DNA from: Winogradskyella pacifica
Lineage (GTDB): Bacteria; Bacteroidota; Bacteroidia; Flavobacteriales; Flavobacteriaceae
Reading direction: 5' to 3'
DNA: 64,000 nucleotides
NCBI RefSeq assembly: GCF_013403915.1
Contig: NZ_JABFDI010000003.1
Coordinates: 186,001-250,000 of the forward strand
Shown piece by piece: positions 1 through 9,143 of this stretch. The translations under genes were made by a program, and so were the position numbers. The notes under the pieces were generated by a model. That model searched no databases and was not told the origin of the DNA. It worked only from the letters and a program-made list of their open reading frames with translations. Within the stretch, counting starts at the first letter, position 1. Each line of letters begins with the position of its first letter.

Positions 1-759
1 AGTCCACGGCACTAAATCAGCGTAAAAATTAAATCCTCTAAGCATAAAAAAGGATATAATTGCGGATGTGCCAATATATAACAGCCATTTTTTTCTAAAT
101 GCTTTTGATGTGTCTTTTGTATAAAATTTTCCAAAGCAATAGCCTAAAACTATAACACCAATCCATGGTAAGATAGGATAAGAAAATGATACATAATGTC
201 CTTCTGCAAAACTGAGAAACTGACCTTGATGAAGCATATACCATAATATGGATGAGATACTATCTCCTTCTTTAATAATACCATCTAAAGCGTTATGTCC
301 AAATACAATTAGAAGTCCGAGGGCAAGTATGAGTCGTTTTGGGAGATAAATAATAATACCCAGCACAATCATACATAAGCCAATTGCCCAAATGACCTGA
401 AGATTAATAAAACCAAAGTTCACATCAAACCACCAAAGAAAATTATTTATAAAAATTTCCACGAAAATGAGCCATAACCCCCGTGTAATTAAAAATTTTG
501 AAAGTTGTTTTTGGGGTTTGTTTTGACCATATAAAAAAGCCGATGTACCGGCAAGAAACACGAATACCGGCGCGCAGTAATGCGTAATAAAACGCGTTCC
601 AAATAAAATGATGTTTGTAGATTCTAAATTTTCAGGATAATTACCTGTGAATGCGTTAATATGAAAATAATCCCTTACATGATCTAAAGCCATAATAACC
701 ATGACTAATCCTCTTAGAACGTCGATGGATTCTATTCTGTTTGATTTGATTGATGACAT
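1..759 (-). CDS. NagX/HGSNAT-like membrane acetyltransferase (DUF1624), partial
   Basis: The frame stays open from an ATG at 757-759 to the window edge, giving 253 residues with the C-terminus missing. The N-terminus reads MSSIKSNRIESIDVLRGLVM, followed by ALDHVRDYFH. The RIxSIDxLRG...ALDHxRD pattern opens the heparan-alpha-glucosaminide N-acetyltransferase catalytic family (DUF1624, NagX in bacteria). Several hydrophobic membrane segments follow. Family members are inner-membrane proteins thought to move an acetyl group across the membrane onto amino sugars. It lies 87 bp downstream of another membrane acyltransferase on the same strand, so co-transcription is plausible. The family call is fairly firm; the substrate is not shown by the sequence. 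Confidence 0.8.
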   Translation of the reverse strand, partial: MSSIKSNRIESIDVLRGLVMVIMALDHVRDYFHINAFTGNYPENLESTNIILFGTRFITHYCAPVFVFLAGTSAFLYGQNKPQKQLSKFLITRGLWLIFVEIFINNFLWWFDVNFGFINLQVIWAIGLCMIVLGIIIYLPKRLILALGLLIVFGHNALDGIIKEGDSISSILWYMLHQGQFLSFAEGHYVSFSYPILPWIGVIVLGYCFGKFYTKDTSKAFRKKWLLYIGTSAIISFFMLRGFNFYADLVPWT

Positions 760-846
760 GAGTCTTAATTTTTTAAAAATCGAAGACCTGAGGAATCATA
801 AATATATAAATATTTGCACTGTATGGCTCCTAAAGGTCGGCATTAC

Positions 847-2058
847 TTATTTATCTCGAATTATTTTTAGTTCAGGAATTTCTACCTGTTTTAGGTCACT
901 TGTTTTTCTGCTGTATTTTCTTCCATTTAAGAATTTGCCAATAAATGTATTTCTAACAAAAAAATGATACGTCACAAAACAAATGCAACTAGTTGTTAGC
1001 ATTACAAATAAAAATTTTAAGACTCCAGATATATCCCAATCGGCAATTAGAGCAGGAATTATAATCGTCAAAGGAAGGTGCAGCAAATATACCCAATAGG
1101 ATGCATCAGAGATATATCGCATTCTCGCAGAATGATGACTTGCGTATCTAATAAAAAGTCCTGTGATACCAAAGATGAGTAACCAACAGGCTAAAGATCG
1201 TATACTCATAATGATTAATAAATCCAATTTTGCGGTGTCTAAAATAAAATACCATGTAAAAAGCGCGGTTCCTAATATGGTAAAAAGCCAATCGTGTTTC
1301 ATAAAAGTTTTCAAGAATGATTTTGACTTATATAATAACCAACCAAACATGTAGAAAAATAAATAGAAAATAAACGTATTGAATTCCAGGATAAAACTTG
1401 TTGAAGTATTTACCCAATATTTATCCATAAAAACGAGGATTAACACGGTTAGAAATGTAAAGACAAAAAGTCTTAGGACGGAATTCTTCAATATATAATG
1501 GAACGTGTTATGAATAGACCTTGAAATCTTAGGTAATTTTTTAAACAGTAATCCAAGTAAAAAGGAAACCACAGAAAACATAATGAGATAATATAAAAAC
1601 CATAAATGCATGGTTCTAGTTGGAATAAAGCTTTGTGCTGTTGAAAATTTCTCTAGTGTGTTTTCTATGACATCAGGATTCGAAGCAAATACCTCTAAAG
1701 TATAGTTCATGCCACCAACTACGGGAACAAATAAAATGATTACAAAAACCAAAAAAGGTAAGGTGATGCGATTCATTCTATTTTTAAACATTCGACGAGC
1801 ACCTCGTTCATAGAATAAAAGTGCAGCAAAAAAACCTGCAACTACCATAAAAATTGGCATTCTGAATACATGAATTAGAGATGAAATCCACTCTAAGTTA
1901 GGATTGAAGTTATTAGGGTCTCTTATAGGCCAAGCTTCATAAGGTTCTCCTCCTATATAGGTTATTACCGAATGTAGCACAAGCCCTAAAAGCATCATTA
2001 TGGCTCGCAGAGAATCTAATGCATGTATGCGTTCTGTTTTTTGTCTTACGGTTTTCAT
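847..2058 (-). CDS. acyltransferase family 3 membrane protein (OpgC/MdoC-like)
   Basis: About 403 residues from the ATG at 2056-2058. The N-terminus carries RIHALDSLRAIMMLLGLVLH, typical of acyltransferase-3 proteins, followed by PIFMVVAGFFAALL and about ten hydrophobic segments. The spacing and the AWPIRDPNN stretch resemble OpgC/MdoC, which transfer acyl or succinyl groups to periplasmic glucans, but the acceptor here is unknown. The frame extends upstream to a TTG at 2127 that lies inside an intergenic repeat; those 23 extra residues have no family character, so the ATG is preferred. The hydrophilic C-terminal tail is lysine-rich. It sits between a DUF1624 acetyltransferase and an AmpG-like transporter on one strand. 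Confidence 0.8.
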   Translation of the reverse strand: MKTVRQKTERIHALDSLRAIMMLLGLVLHSVITYIGGEPYEAWPIRDPNNFNPNLEWISSLIHVFRMPIFMVVAGFFAALLFYERGARRMFKNRMNRITLPFLVFVIILFVPVVGGMNYTLEVFASNPDVIENTLEKFSTAQSFIPTRTMHLWFLYYLIMFSVVSFLLGLLFKKLPKISRSIHNTFHYILKNSVLRLFVFTFLTVLILVFMDKYWVNTSTSFILEFNTFIFYLFFYMFGWLLYKSKSFLKTFMKHDWLFTILGTALFTWYFILDTAKLDLLIIMSIRSLACWLLIFGITGLFIRYASHHSARMRYISDASYWVYLLHLPLTIIIPALIADWDISGVLKFLFVMLTTSCICFVTYHFFVRNTFIGKFLNGRKYSRKTSDLKQVEIPELKIIRDK

Positions 2059-2123
2059 TTTAATCAATTGTTGTAAAACAGACAAATCAGTAATGGCTTT
2101 ATCATTAGCTAATTGCAATAAGC

Positions 2124-2193
2124 TCAAAACACTAAAACTTTCCTGAAGTGTGTTTTATAGCTATTACTGATTCTATCTCCATTTAGTGCCTGT
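2124..2193. repeat. interspersed intergenic repeat, copy A
   Basis: A stretch of about 70 bp that recurs in diverged form at 3751-3816. Both begin TCAAAACACTAAAAC, share 19 bp with the core TTACTGATTCTATCTCC (2162-2180 and 3785-3803), and end AGTGCCTGT. Copy A lies just past the stop of the MFS gene, and copy B just past the stop of the lipoprotein gene, in the same orientation. AAAACAC and GTGTTTT in copy A can pair into a small hairpin. It may be a REP-like or MITE-like element. Confidence 0.7.
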
Positions 2194-2210
2194 TTATTAT
2201 AGTTGTTATT

Positions 2211-3569
2211 CTAGTCTAATGTGACTTGACGTGTAACTAATGTTTTGTTTAAAATTTTAAAGCTACCTACTTTTGTTCTGTGTTTGTTAAAATTGATAAA
2301 TGGCATCATAATACCCATTATTAAAGGAAGTACTGCTATAAAGAGAAACACATATTCCCAACTAAAATGCGTTTTTAATACACCTAATAATGTCGCTCCT
2401 GCTGCTCGTCCCATATTAGAAATTGCCATATATAATGTGAATTGTGTCGCAGCTACGGTTTTCCAACACAGATGCATTCCTGAAGCAAAAACAGCAATAC
2501 ATAAAAAGGTATATAAGGTGCTGTAGATTAATATAAATCCGTACATCACGGTAGTATTGCTCCATAGATTAGTTGAAAATGCAAATACAACTATTAGGAT
2601 GGTAATAAGCGTTAAATAGTACATTAGCATTTTTAGCTTTCCAAAGTAATCTACTAAGTAGCCTCCTACAAACATTCCTAAAACTCCTGCTATAATTGAA
2701 GTAATTGCAAATACCTCAGAAAAGGACGTATTTGTCCATCCCAATTCTTGTATGGTGAAAATTGGTAAAAGGGTATCTATTAAACCATACATGGTACCAA
2801 TTATAAACGAAGCGAAACAAAAAATGATACTAGATGGTAATTTTACAACGCGGTATAAACTTTTTAAAATTTGCGACCAACTTCTTAATTGTGTTTTTAT
2901 CGATTCTTCAACAGCTTGTCCTTTGGTCCACGGCATTATTTTTTCGCCAGGTCGTTCAGTAAAATAAATTGGTACAAACATAATTAATGCGACAACAATA
3001 GATAATGAAGCAATGGCTAGCTTAAACCCAATACTATTTATTAAAGCAGTCCCAATGACCAACGCTAGTGAAGTTCCAATGGTTTTACTTCCCCACATGA
3101 GTCCATTTGCTCTAGCTTGTTCATTGGCAGGAATTACATCAACAGCCATACCGTCAGTTGCCACATCTTGAAACGCTCCGAAAAAACTAATCAAAAAACC
3201 TGTAATCATTAGTCCAGAAGCATTATTTAGCGGATCAGAAACAAAGCCAATACTCAGAAAACTTAGTATTAATCCTAATTGCCCAAAAATTACCCAAGGT
3301 CGCTTTCTTCCCATATCGAGAAACGTAAATCGATCCATTAGTGGTGCAATTAAGATTTTAAAACTCCAGGGTATGGCAATAACACCAATAAATGACGCAA
3401 TTTCTAAGGGAGATTTGCCATTCATTGCCAACCATGCAGGTATTGCAAAGAAAGTAATGCCTTCTGGTATTCCCTGAGCGGTATATAAGGCTGAAAATGA
3501 AAAATACCTAGATAAAGCACTTTCCTTTAAACTTCTGCTAAATTTTAAGTTTAGATTATATTTAGTCAT
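2211..3569 (-). CDS. AmpG-like MFS transporter
   Basis: 452 residues with about twelve hydrophobic segments. The N-terminal part reads YTAQGIPEGITFFAIPAWL, then APLMDRF and MGRKRPWVIFGQ, the loop-2/3 signature of the PAT branch of the major facilitator superfamily. That branch contains AmpG (muropeptide import) and the eukaryotic AT-1 acetyl-CoA transporter. A second conserved stretch, FFGAFQDVATDGMAVD, is also typical. Many bacterial AmpG proteins are longer. The transported substrate cannot be read from sequence; muropeptide or an acyl donor for the neighbouring membrane acyltransferases are both reasonable guesses. It is flanked by two copies of an intergenic repeat. Confidence 0.85.
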   Translation of the reverse strand: MTKYNLNLKFSRSLKESALSRYFSFSALYTAQGIPEGITFFAIPAWLAMNGKSPLEIASFIGVIAIPWSFKILIAPLMDRFTFLDMGRKRPWVIFGQLGLILSFLSIGFVSDPLNNASGLMITGFLISFFGAFQDVATDGMAVDVIPANEQARANGLMWGSKTIGTSLALVIGTALINSIGFKLAIASLSIVVALIMFVPIYFTERPGEKIMPWTKGQAVEESIKTQLRSWSQILKSLYRVVKLPSSIIFCFASFIIGTMYGLIDTLLPIFTIQELGWTNTSFSEVFAITSIIAGVLGMFVGGYLVDYFGKLKMLMYYLTLITILIVVFAFSTNLWSNTTVMYGFILIYSTLYTFLCIAVFASGMHLCWKTVAATQFTLYMAISNMGRAAGATLLGVLKTHFSWEYVFLFIAVLPLIMGIMMPFINFNKHRTKVGSFKILNKTLVTRQVTLD

Positions 3570-3700
3570 TATAAAGGATGATTTAAAATGTTTTAAATAT
3601 TTGAGGCATTCAATATCAGGGTAAGGTCAATCCCTTTTGTTAAACACGTAAGTGTCTTTTATCTATATAAAGAGTGCTAGGGTAATAATTGTTTTTTAAC

Positions 3701-3742
3701 AATAAACAGGCACATCAGTAACAACAAGATTATTTACTGATC
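3701..3742. repeat. inverted partial copy of the intergenic repeat
   Basis: The 13 bases at 3701-3713 (AATAAACAGGCAC) are the exact reverse complement of 2186-2198 in copy A. CAGTAA, a few bases later, is complementary to TTACTG in copy B. With copy B at 3751-3816 this makes a loose inverted repeat of about 115 bp upstream of the MFS gene. It supports a small palindromic element rather than a promoter. Confidence 0.5.
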
Positions 3743-3750
3743 GTAAAACT

Positions 3751-3816
3751 TCAAAACACTAAAACCTTTTAAAGTTGGTATCGTTATTACTGATTCTATC
3801 TCCAAATAGTGCCTGT
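3751..3816. repeat. interspersed intergenic repeat, copy B
   Basis: The counterpart of copy A at 2124-2193, with the same opening, the same 19-bp core (3785-3803) and the same AGTGCCTGT end. It lies between the stop of the lipoprotein gene and the start of the MFS gene. Confidence 0.7.
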
Positions 3817-3824
3817 CTGTAATT

Positions 3825-4334
3825 TTATTGTTCTTCTATCTCTGGTAGATTATTTTGCGCTTCGATGTCTTGAAGCCCTAATACAATCTCTGTTTGATCC
3901 CACATACCAACGATTCTTACAATTTTTCCATCAACAAAGCGATAGGTTAAATGAACTGGCATGTCAATAACTTTTCCATTGCCTTTTAGTGTGCCTTGCC
4001 AATCTAACCAGACGTTAACCCAAGTATGTCCATCGTCGGTTAGAACCATTTCATAGTCTTGATCTTTCTTTGCGAATCCGCGTTGTGAATAATGGGCATC
4101 ATTACCTTGATGATAAGCCTTGAGGTTCTCTTTTAATATAGGGTTGTCTTTAGTGTTAAAAAACACTTTACACGTATCTACTAGGGCGTTTACGTTGTAA
4201 TTCATTGCGTTATAGTTAGCTATCTGCGCCTTTACAATATCAATTTCGGGTGATTGTTGTGTATAACGCGACTCTTTTTGTTGGCATGCTACAAACATTG
4301 AAATAGCGAAACCTATTAATAGTAGTTTTTTCAT
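3825..4334 (-). CDS. lipoprotein, SnoaL/NTF2-like fold candidate
   Basis: 169 residues. The N-terminus has a lipoprotein signal peptide ending in the lipobox FVAC, with Cys at residue 16 and QQKES after it, so it is probably anchored in a membrane facing the periplasm or surface. The body has the rhythm of small NTF2-like proteins: an N-terminal helical part, then strands around DDGHTWVNVWLDWQGT, VHLTYRFVDGKIVRIVGMWD. No catalytic residues could be assigned. It follows the secreted protein at 4379-5116 with a 44-bp gap, so the two probably form one transcript. Confidence 0.55.
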   Translation of the reverse strand: MKKLLLIGFAISMFVACQQKESRYTQQSPEIDIVKAQIANYNAMNYNVNALVDTCKVFFNTKDNPILKENLKAYHQGNDAHYSQRGFAKKDQDYEMVLTDDGHTWVNVWLDWQGTLKGNGKVIDMPVHLTYRFVDGKIVRIVGMWDQTEIVLGLQDIEAQNNLPEIEEQ

Positions 4335-4378
4335 CTTATTTTGGTTTTTAAGTGCTGAGATCTATTATCTAGATTTTT

Positions 4379-5116
4379 TTAATTCATGCTTAATTCAGTT
4401 TCTAAAGTAAAAGCGTAACTCCATTGGTCGTCAACAGCATCTTTAAATTTTTGACGTAAAGCTTCAGCTTTAGATTTGCCATTTGCGTCTTCATATAATT
4501 TCCAGATACTTTCTTGGTCTTTATCGAGATCCGCAAAATCTTTGAAAGGTTCAGAAATAAAAAAGTCGGCATTTTCACCACCCATAACACGGTACCAGTA
4601 ACCACGATTATCACCTTCTTTTTTACTTATGGCAGAACTCATTTCTTTTACAGCTTCATTAAAAGCTTTATAATCGCTGACTTTAAAGTTGGTTACCCAA
4701 ACCATTCCCAGGTCCTCAAAAGCTGTTTTTTTGCTAAACTCAGGTATAGATCTTGTGGTGTTGTATTCAAAACTTTCAATATTGGGTATAATGAATTCTA
4801 ACGCTGTAGCAGTACAAGCTTTTCCTGCGGCATCAGTTTCAGCCATTTCTGCCCAATTTGCCAAATGCGATTCTAAGACGTAAATATTACCTTTCCCTTG
4901 TAAGCGATGCCAAACATTCCATTTGTTTGTACCATTATTTTCTTTATAGCATTTATTCCATTTTTTTACACCTTCAACAAAAGTTGAATTATGACCAAAC
5001 TTAATAGTGTACTCCGTTAATTGCATGATATTACTTTCGTCTTCTTGGGCTTGTGTTGCGGCAGGAAGCAAGAATGCAAAACATGCTGCGAATAAAATTC
5101 TTTTAATTGTTTTCAT
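4379..5116 (-). CDS. secreted protein of unknown function
   Basis: 245 residues. A classical signal peptide (MKTIKRILFAACFAFLLPAA, cleavage near TQAQ) predicts export to the periplasm or beyond. The mature part contains two similar halves, around TEYTIKFGHNSTFVEGVKKW and NFKVSDYKAFNEAVKEMSSA, each a strand-helix unit followed by an aromatic-rich stretch (WNVWHRLQGKGN; YWYRVMGGENAD). This suggests a duplicated alpha-beta barrel of the dimeric ferredoxin-like kind, but that is inference. The lipoprotein gene lies directly downstream, and the response-regulator/kinase pair lies upstream on the same strand. Confidence 0.6.
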   Translation of the reverse strand: MKTIKRILFAACFAFLLPAATQAQEDESNIMQLTEYTIKFGHNSTFVEGVKKWNKCYKENNGTNKWNVWHRLQGKGNIYVLESHLANWAEMAETDAAGKACTATALEFIIPNIESFEYNTTRSIPEFSKKTAFEDLGMVWVTNFKVSDYKAFNEAVKEMSSAISKKEGDNRGYWYRVMGGENADFFISEPFKDFADLDKDQESIWKLYEDANGKSKAEALRQKFKDAVDDQWSYAFTLETELSMN

Positions 5117-5281
5117 GATTAATAGTATTTAAATGGTTAATGATAAGAGAACCCATAAATTGAATTCTCTTCTCAAGTAACTGTAAATCAATTGAAAAAG
5201 AAAGTGATGTAGGACGAACTCGGGATTTTGTTATCCGAAAAGCATTATTCTCTTATCGAAGGAAAATAAAAGAAAGAAAAA

Positions 5282-6019
5282 TTAAATAGTTTGAAGTCGT
5301 TTTAGGAGTTCATCTTTTAAAGATTTACTAATCGGAATGACTTTTCGTTCAATAACAATATGACTGTTAGCTATTTCGTTGATTTGAGATAGGTTTACAA
5401 TGTAAGAACGGTGGACTCTCAAAAAATGTTTTGATGGTAATTTCTCTACCATATCTTTTAAAGTCATTACTAAGACATACTCCTTGTTTTTTGAATAGAT
5501 TCTGCAATAATTACGCTCAGCTTCAATATAAAGAATATCAGTAATACACACTTTTACCATAGAATTTTGATGGCGTACAAAAACACAGTCGCTTAAAATT
5601 AAGGACTCCATGTTTTGAAGTGTTTGATCGTTGTTGGTTTTAGAAGAAATTTGGTTTACCGTTAATTCTATAGCACGTTGAAGATCTAGTTTTTTAAAAG
5701 GCTTTGAAATAAACCCATAAGGATGTGTTTGTTTGGCTCTGTTAAAATGGTCATCGTTAATATTTGCCGTTAAATAGATTACAGGGATATTATGTGTTTT
5801 CTGCATGGCTTCTGCAGTTTCAATACCATCTAATTTTCCTTTTAAATTAATATCTAGAAGTAAAATGTCTGGTTTTGTATCTTTAATATGAAGCAAAGCA
5901 TCTTCTCCTCTTGGCATAATACCAGTAACATCATAACCTAATTCTGTGAGTTGAAGCGAAATGTTTGCGGCAATAATCATTTCATCTTCTACAATTAATA
6001 TTTTTGTCTTTTCGATCAT
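5282..6019 (-). CDS. LytTR-family response regulator
   Basis: 245 residues. Residues 1-125 form a receiver domain with acidic pocket E11/D12, phospho-acceptor D56 in DILLLDINLKG, and a switch lysine in FISKPFKK. After a linker, residues about 145-245 form a LytTR DNA-binding domain (VKVCITDILYIEAERNYCRI, LPSKHFLRVHRSYIVN). It is a cytoplasmic transcription factor. Its ATG overlaps the stop of the upstream histidine kinase by one base (TAATG), so the pair is translationally coupled and forms one two-component system. Targets are unknown; the next gene downstream is the secreted protein at 4379. Confidence 0.92.
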   Translation of the reverse strand: MIEKTKILIVEDEMIIAANISLQLTELGYDVTGIMPRGEDALLHIKDTKPDILLLDINLKGKLDGIETAEAMQKTHNIPVIYLTANINDDHFNRAKQTHPYGFISKPFKKLDLQRAIELTVNQISSKTNNDQTLQNMESLILSDCVFVRHQNSMVKVCITDILYIEAERNYCRIYSKNKEYVLVMTLKDMVEKLPSKHFLRVHRSYIVNLSQINEIANSHIVIERKVIPISKSLKDELLKRLQTI

Positions 6020-7908
6020 TAGGCTGCTGTATCTGTTAAAAAGTCAAATTCTATTATGGTACCATTTTTAGTGAATTCAGTCATTTTTCCATTGAGTTGC
6101 TGAGTGAGTAAATTAACTAGCTGTGTACCAAACCCTGTGCCTTTTGGTAAAAGTCCTTTCACTTTACCAATACCATTATCAGCAACTTTTAGAAGTAAGT
6201 GGTGGTCATTGGTTTTTTCTAAACTGATAGAAATCAGCCCTTTTTTGTCTTTCGGAAATGCATATTTTAAAGCATTGGTTAGTAGTTCATTTACAATTAA
6301 GCCAATCGGAACAGCGGTATCAACATCTAGGTCGAGATTGTTCATAGCACATTCAATTTTTACTTTGTCATCTGCATTAAAGGTGTCTAAAATACCTTCG
6401 CTGAGGTTTAGGAAATAATCTTTCATTTCTATACTTCCTAAATTTGTGCCTTGATATAATTTCTGATGAATAATCCCCATAGATTGCACTCTGTTTTGAC
6501 TCGCAATCATGGCGTCTTTACTTGCTGAATCTTCCATCTGGGCAGACTGCAACGCAATGAGACTTTTTACCATTTCGAGATTGTTTTTTACACGATGGTG
6601 AATTTCTTTTAACAATAATTCATTTTCAGCATTTTTAGCGCGAATGATTTTTGTGGCCTTTTTGTTCTTGTTGAAAAAGTAGAGTAGTGATAAAAGTAAC
6701 AATCCTAATAATGCAGCAACCGCAATAATTAAGCTTTGGGTTTTACTTTTTTGTTCAATTAGTAGTGCTTGGGAGGCGAGTGCCTCGTCTTTTTTACCAG
6801 TTTCGTATTTAATTACGGCTTCAGTTTCAAGGTTCGTAATTTTATCTTCAAGGATTTTTGTTGCATTCGTATTCGCTTTATCCTTATAACGTATAGCATT
6901 TTCAAAATCACCTAATTTAGAATAGGTTTCAGATAAGTCTAAATACTGTTGAATAATGCCATTTTGACCTTTTTCCTCGTAAGCTTTTACACCAACAGAC
7001 AAATGTTCTAGTGCCTCTTCATAATTATTTTGCAGCAAATAAACTTGTCCAATCTCCGTCCGGAATGTAGCGCAGCGTTCTTCACCAATATTAGCTTTAC
7101 ATAGCTCCCAAGCCTTTATAAAATCTTTTAAAGCATTATTATAATCTTTGGCTTTTACATAAACATCCCCTCTATAAGAGTGTGCCCTAACAGGAATAAA
7201 TACTTCATCTGCAGCTTTAGTTCTTACAATTTCTAAGCAATAATCAGCAGCTTTATAAGCTTTATCAAACTCTCCTAATTCACCATAACTCGTAATTAAA
7301 TTAAATTGTGCGATGGCAACGGAAGCATAATTTTTTGTATTTTCTAAAATAGGAATCGCTTTGTTGGTGTATGCAATGGATTTATCAAAATCTTCCATTC
7401 TTAGATAGAGAGAGCCAAGCGTTCTATATGCATTTCCTAATCCGCTTTCGTCTTTTAATTCTTCATATATAGCGATCGCTTTAAATAAGACATCTTGAGC
7501 CTTATCCAATTTTTGGACGTTTATATAATCTATGGACAAGGTTCTATATGTGTCTGCAATTTTGGTTTTATCTTTACTTTGAATGTAGTATTCTAATGCC
7601 TTTTCTGAATGTTTTACAATGGAGTCTGGTGAAAATGTGCCATTATATCCAAACCAATTTGCTAACGTTTCATGTATGTTAGCGATGGTTTTAGGATCTT
7701 TAGTTTCAATACTTCGCTTTAGGGTTTGTAAACCAATGGCATGAAAATTATCGAGATTTTTTCCTGTATACGCATTATGTTCCATCCAAGATAGACACGA
7801 GTCAATGGAGACAGATTTTAAGTCTTCTGGAGTTGAAATATGAGATTGCGAAAAACAAGGGTATGCAATATAGCATACAATTAAAATGGTGGAGATAGTT
7901 TTATTCAT
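6019..7908 (-). CDS. TPR sensor histidine kinase (HisKA_2 type)
   Basis: 629 residues. It has a signal peptide, then about six tetratricopeptide repeats (residues 70-370), a short coiled region, one membrane helix (SLIIAVAALLGLLLLSLLYF, about 392-412), and a cytoplasmic kinase. The HisKA_2 box is EIHHRVKNNLEMVKSL with the phospho-accepting His near 437. The HATPase domain has N-box VNELLTNALKYAFP near 540, DNGIG near 577 and GTGFGTQL near 590. The TPR part is therefore outside the inner membrane and is the likely sensor. The architecture is common in Bacteroidota, and the partner is the LytTR regulator immediately downstream. The signal sensed is unknown. Confidence 0.92.
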   Translation of the reverse strand: MNKTISTILIVCYIAYPCFSQSHISTPEDLKSVSIDSCLSWMEHNAYTGKNLDNFHAIGLQTLKRSIETKDPKTIANIHETLANWFGYNGTFSPDSIVKHSEKALEYYIQSKDKTKIADTYRTLSIDYINVQKLDKAQDVLFKAIAIYEELKDESGLGNAYRTLGSLYLRMEDFDKSIAYTNKAIPILENTKNYASVAIAQFNLITSYGELGEFDKAYKAADYCLEIVRTKAADEVFIPVRAHSYRGDVYVKAKDYNNALKDFIKAWELCKANIGEERCATFRTEIGQVYLLQNNYEEALEHLSVGVKAYEEKGQNGIIQQYLDLSETYSKLGDFENAIRYKDKANTNATKILEDKITNLETEAVIKYETGKKDEALASQALLIEQKSKTQSLIIAVAALLGLLLLSLLYFFNKNKKATKIIRAKNAENELLLKEIHHRVKNNLEMVKSLIALQSAQMEDSASKDAMIASQNRVQSMGIIHQKLYQGTNLGSIEMKDYFLNLSEGILDTFNADDKVKIECAMNNLDLDVDTAVPIGLIVNELLTNALKYAFPKDKKGLISISLEKTNDHHLLLKVADNGIGKVKGLLPKGTGFGTQLVNLLTQQLNGKMTEFTKNGTIIEFDFLTDTAA

Positions 7909-8015
7909 AAGTCTTTAATAGTTGAGATTAAAAGACTTAGGGTGCTTTAAAGATAATAAAAATGTTTGTGACTTGTTAAAACGAGGATAAAAAAATAGAA
8001 TTATAGTATTAGTTA

Positions 8016-9053
8016 TTAATGGATTTGCTGTGAATCACCGTTCAAATTTTTACCATATTCCTCTTTATATATTCTAACTAAGGCCATAAAAATACTGATT
8101 AATAATGGTCCGAAAATTAATCCTATAAACCCGAATAACGGCACACCGACAATAACACCAATCAAAGTAATTAAAGGGTGGACATTATCTAATTTCTTTA
8201 GCACATACAGTCTTATAATGTTATCGGTTAAACCGACCACAACCACACCATAGATTAAAATTCCCCATGCCTGAAATGAATTTCCGGCGGATAAGGACAA
8301 TATAAATACAGGTATGATTCCTATAAATGTTCCAATAAACGGAATCATGGACCCGATGGTAACAATAACAAACCAAAAGAACGGTTCTTCGATACCAAAA
8401 ATTAGAAAACCAATTAATGCAATTATACCTTGAGCAAAAGCAACTAAAGGAATACCAATAGCATTAGACTTTACCATGGCTTGTACTTCTTTGCCAATTT
8501 CATTAACATTATCTGTGTTTAAAGGCAGGTAATCGCGTAAAGATTGTCTTAATTCTTTTCGATTGGTTAGCATAAAAAATAGTATGAAATACATTAAACC
8601 TATCGCTATAAGTAGGTTAAATGTGTTACCAGCCATACTTTGTAAACTGTCGGAAAGCCATGTGGTTATGCCTTGCGTATCAATTTGAGAGTTGATATCA
8701 ATACCAGTCTCAAATTTTACTTTGCTCACCTGATCTTTAAAAGCATCAATAACCTTTTCACTATTGCCAGCAACATCAGAAATTTTATTTCCTAACATAA
8801 TACCAAAGCCCGTAAGTGGAATCATTATTACTATAAAAGATGCCAACATAAGGGTTGCAGCGGCTAATGCAGGTCGCCAATTATACTTATTTACCAATTT
8901 TTTCATTGGCTTTCTTAAAAGAATATAAAATGTTATTGCTCCTAAAACGCCAGTCAAATACGGTAACATTTCACGAAAAATCAAACTACCAAAGAGTAAG
9001 ATTAAAAGTAAAACAAAGATTTGACGAATTATTTTAGGAGGAATATGATTCAT
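8016..9053 (-). CDS. AI-2E family membrane transporter
   Basis: 345 residues with about eight hydrophobic segments. The C-terminal half, with GIEEPFFWFVIVTIGSMIPFIGTFIGIIP, then GLTDNIIRLYVLKKLDNVHPLITLIGVIVG and FGFIGLIFGPLL, is the hallmark of the AI-2E (PerM/YdiK/TqsA) family of inner-membrane proteins. Members have been linked to autoinducer-2 export or to ion exchange, so the name does not fix the substrate. It follows lysA on the same strand with a 90-bp gap that contains its own candidate -7 box. Confidence 0.9.
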   Translation of the reverse strand: MNHIPPKIIRQIFVLLLILLFGSLIFREMLPYLTGVLGAITFYILLRKPMKKLVNKYNWRPALAAATLMLASFIVIMIPLTGFGIMLGNKISDVAGNSEKVIDAFKDQVSKVKFETGIDINSQIDTQGITTWLSDSLQSMAGNTFNLLIAIGLMYFILFFMLTNRKELRQSLRDYLPLNTDNVNEIGKEVQAMVKSNAIGIPLVAFAQGIIALIGFLIFGIEEPFFWFVIVTIGSMIPFIGTFIGIIPVFILSLSAGNSFQAWGILIYGVVVVGLTDNIIRLYVLKKLDNVHPLITLIGVIVGVPLFGFIGLIFGPLLISIFMALVRIYKEEYGKNLNGDSQQIH

Positions 9054-9075
9054 ATTGATGGCGTTTACAATTACT

Positions 9076-9083
9076 CAAAGGTA
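9076..9083 (-). promoter_or_regulatory. candidate -7 box for the AI-2E gene
   Basis: The minus strand reads TACCTTTG, a match to the Bacteroidota TAnnTTTG element, about 22 bp before the ATG at 9053. No TTG at the usual distance was found upstream, so the call is weak. Confidence 0.4.
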
Positions 9084-9143
9084 ATTGCAAACACAATGGA
9101 AACATGCTCTAAAACAAAAGAATATTAACGCAATTAAGTTAAT

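Noticed and set aside
2059..2127. TTG-initiated 23-residue N-terminal extension of the acyltransferase.
   Set aside because: The TTG lies inside an intergenic repeat, the added residues have no family character, and a good ATG follows at 2058.
5142..5257. 10-bp inverted repeat (GATAAGAGAA and TTCTCTTATC) separated by about 96 bp upstream of the secreted protein gene.
   Set aside because: The arms are short and far apart; LytTR regulators usually bind closely spaced direct repeats, so a link to the adjacent regulator is not supported.
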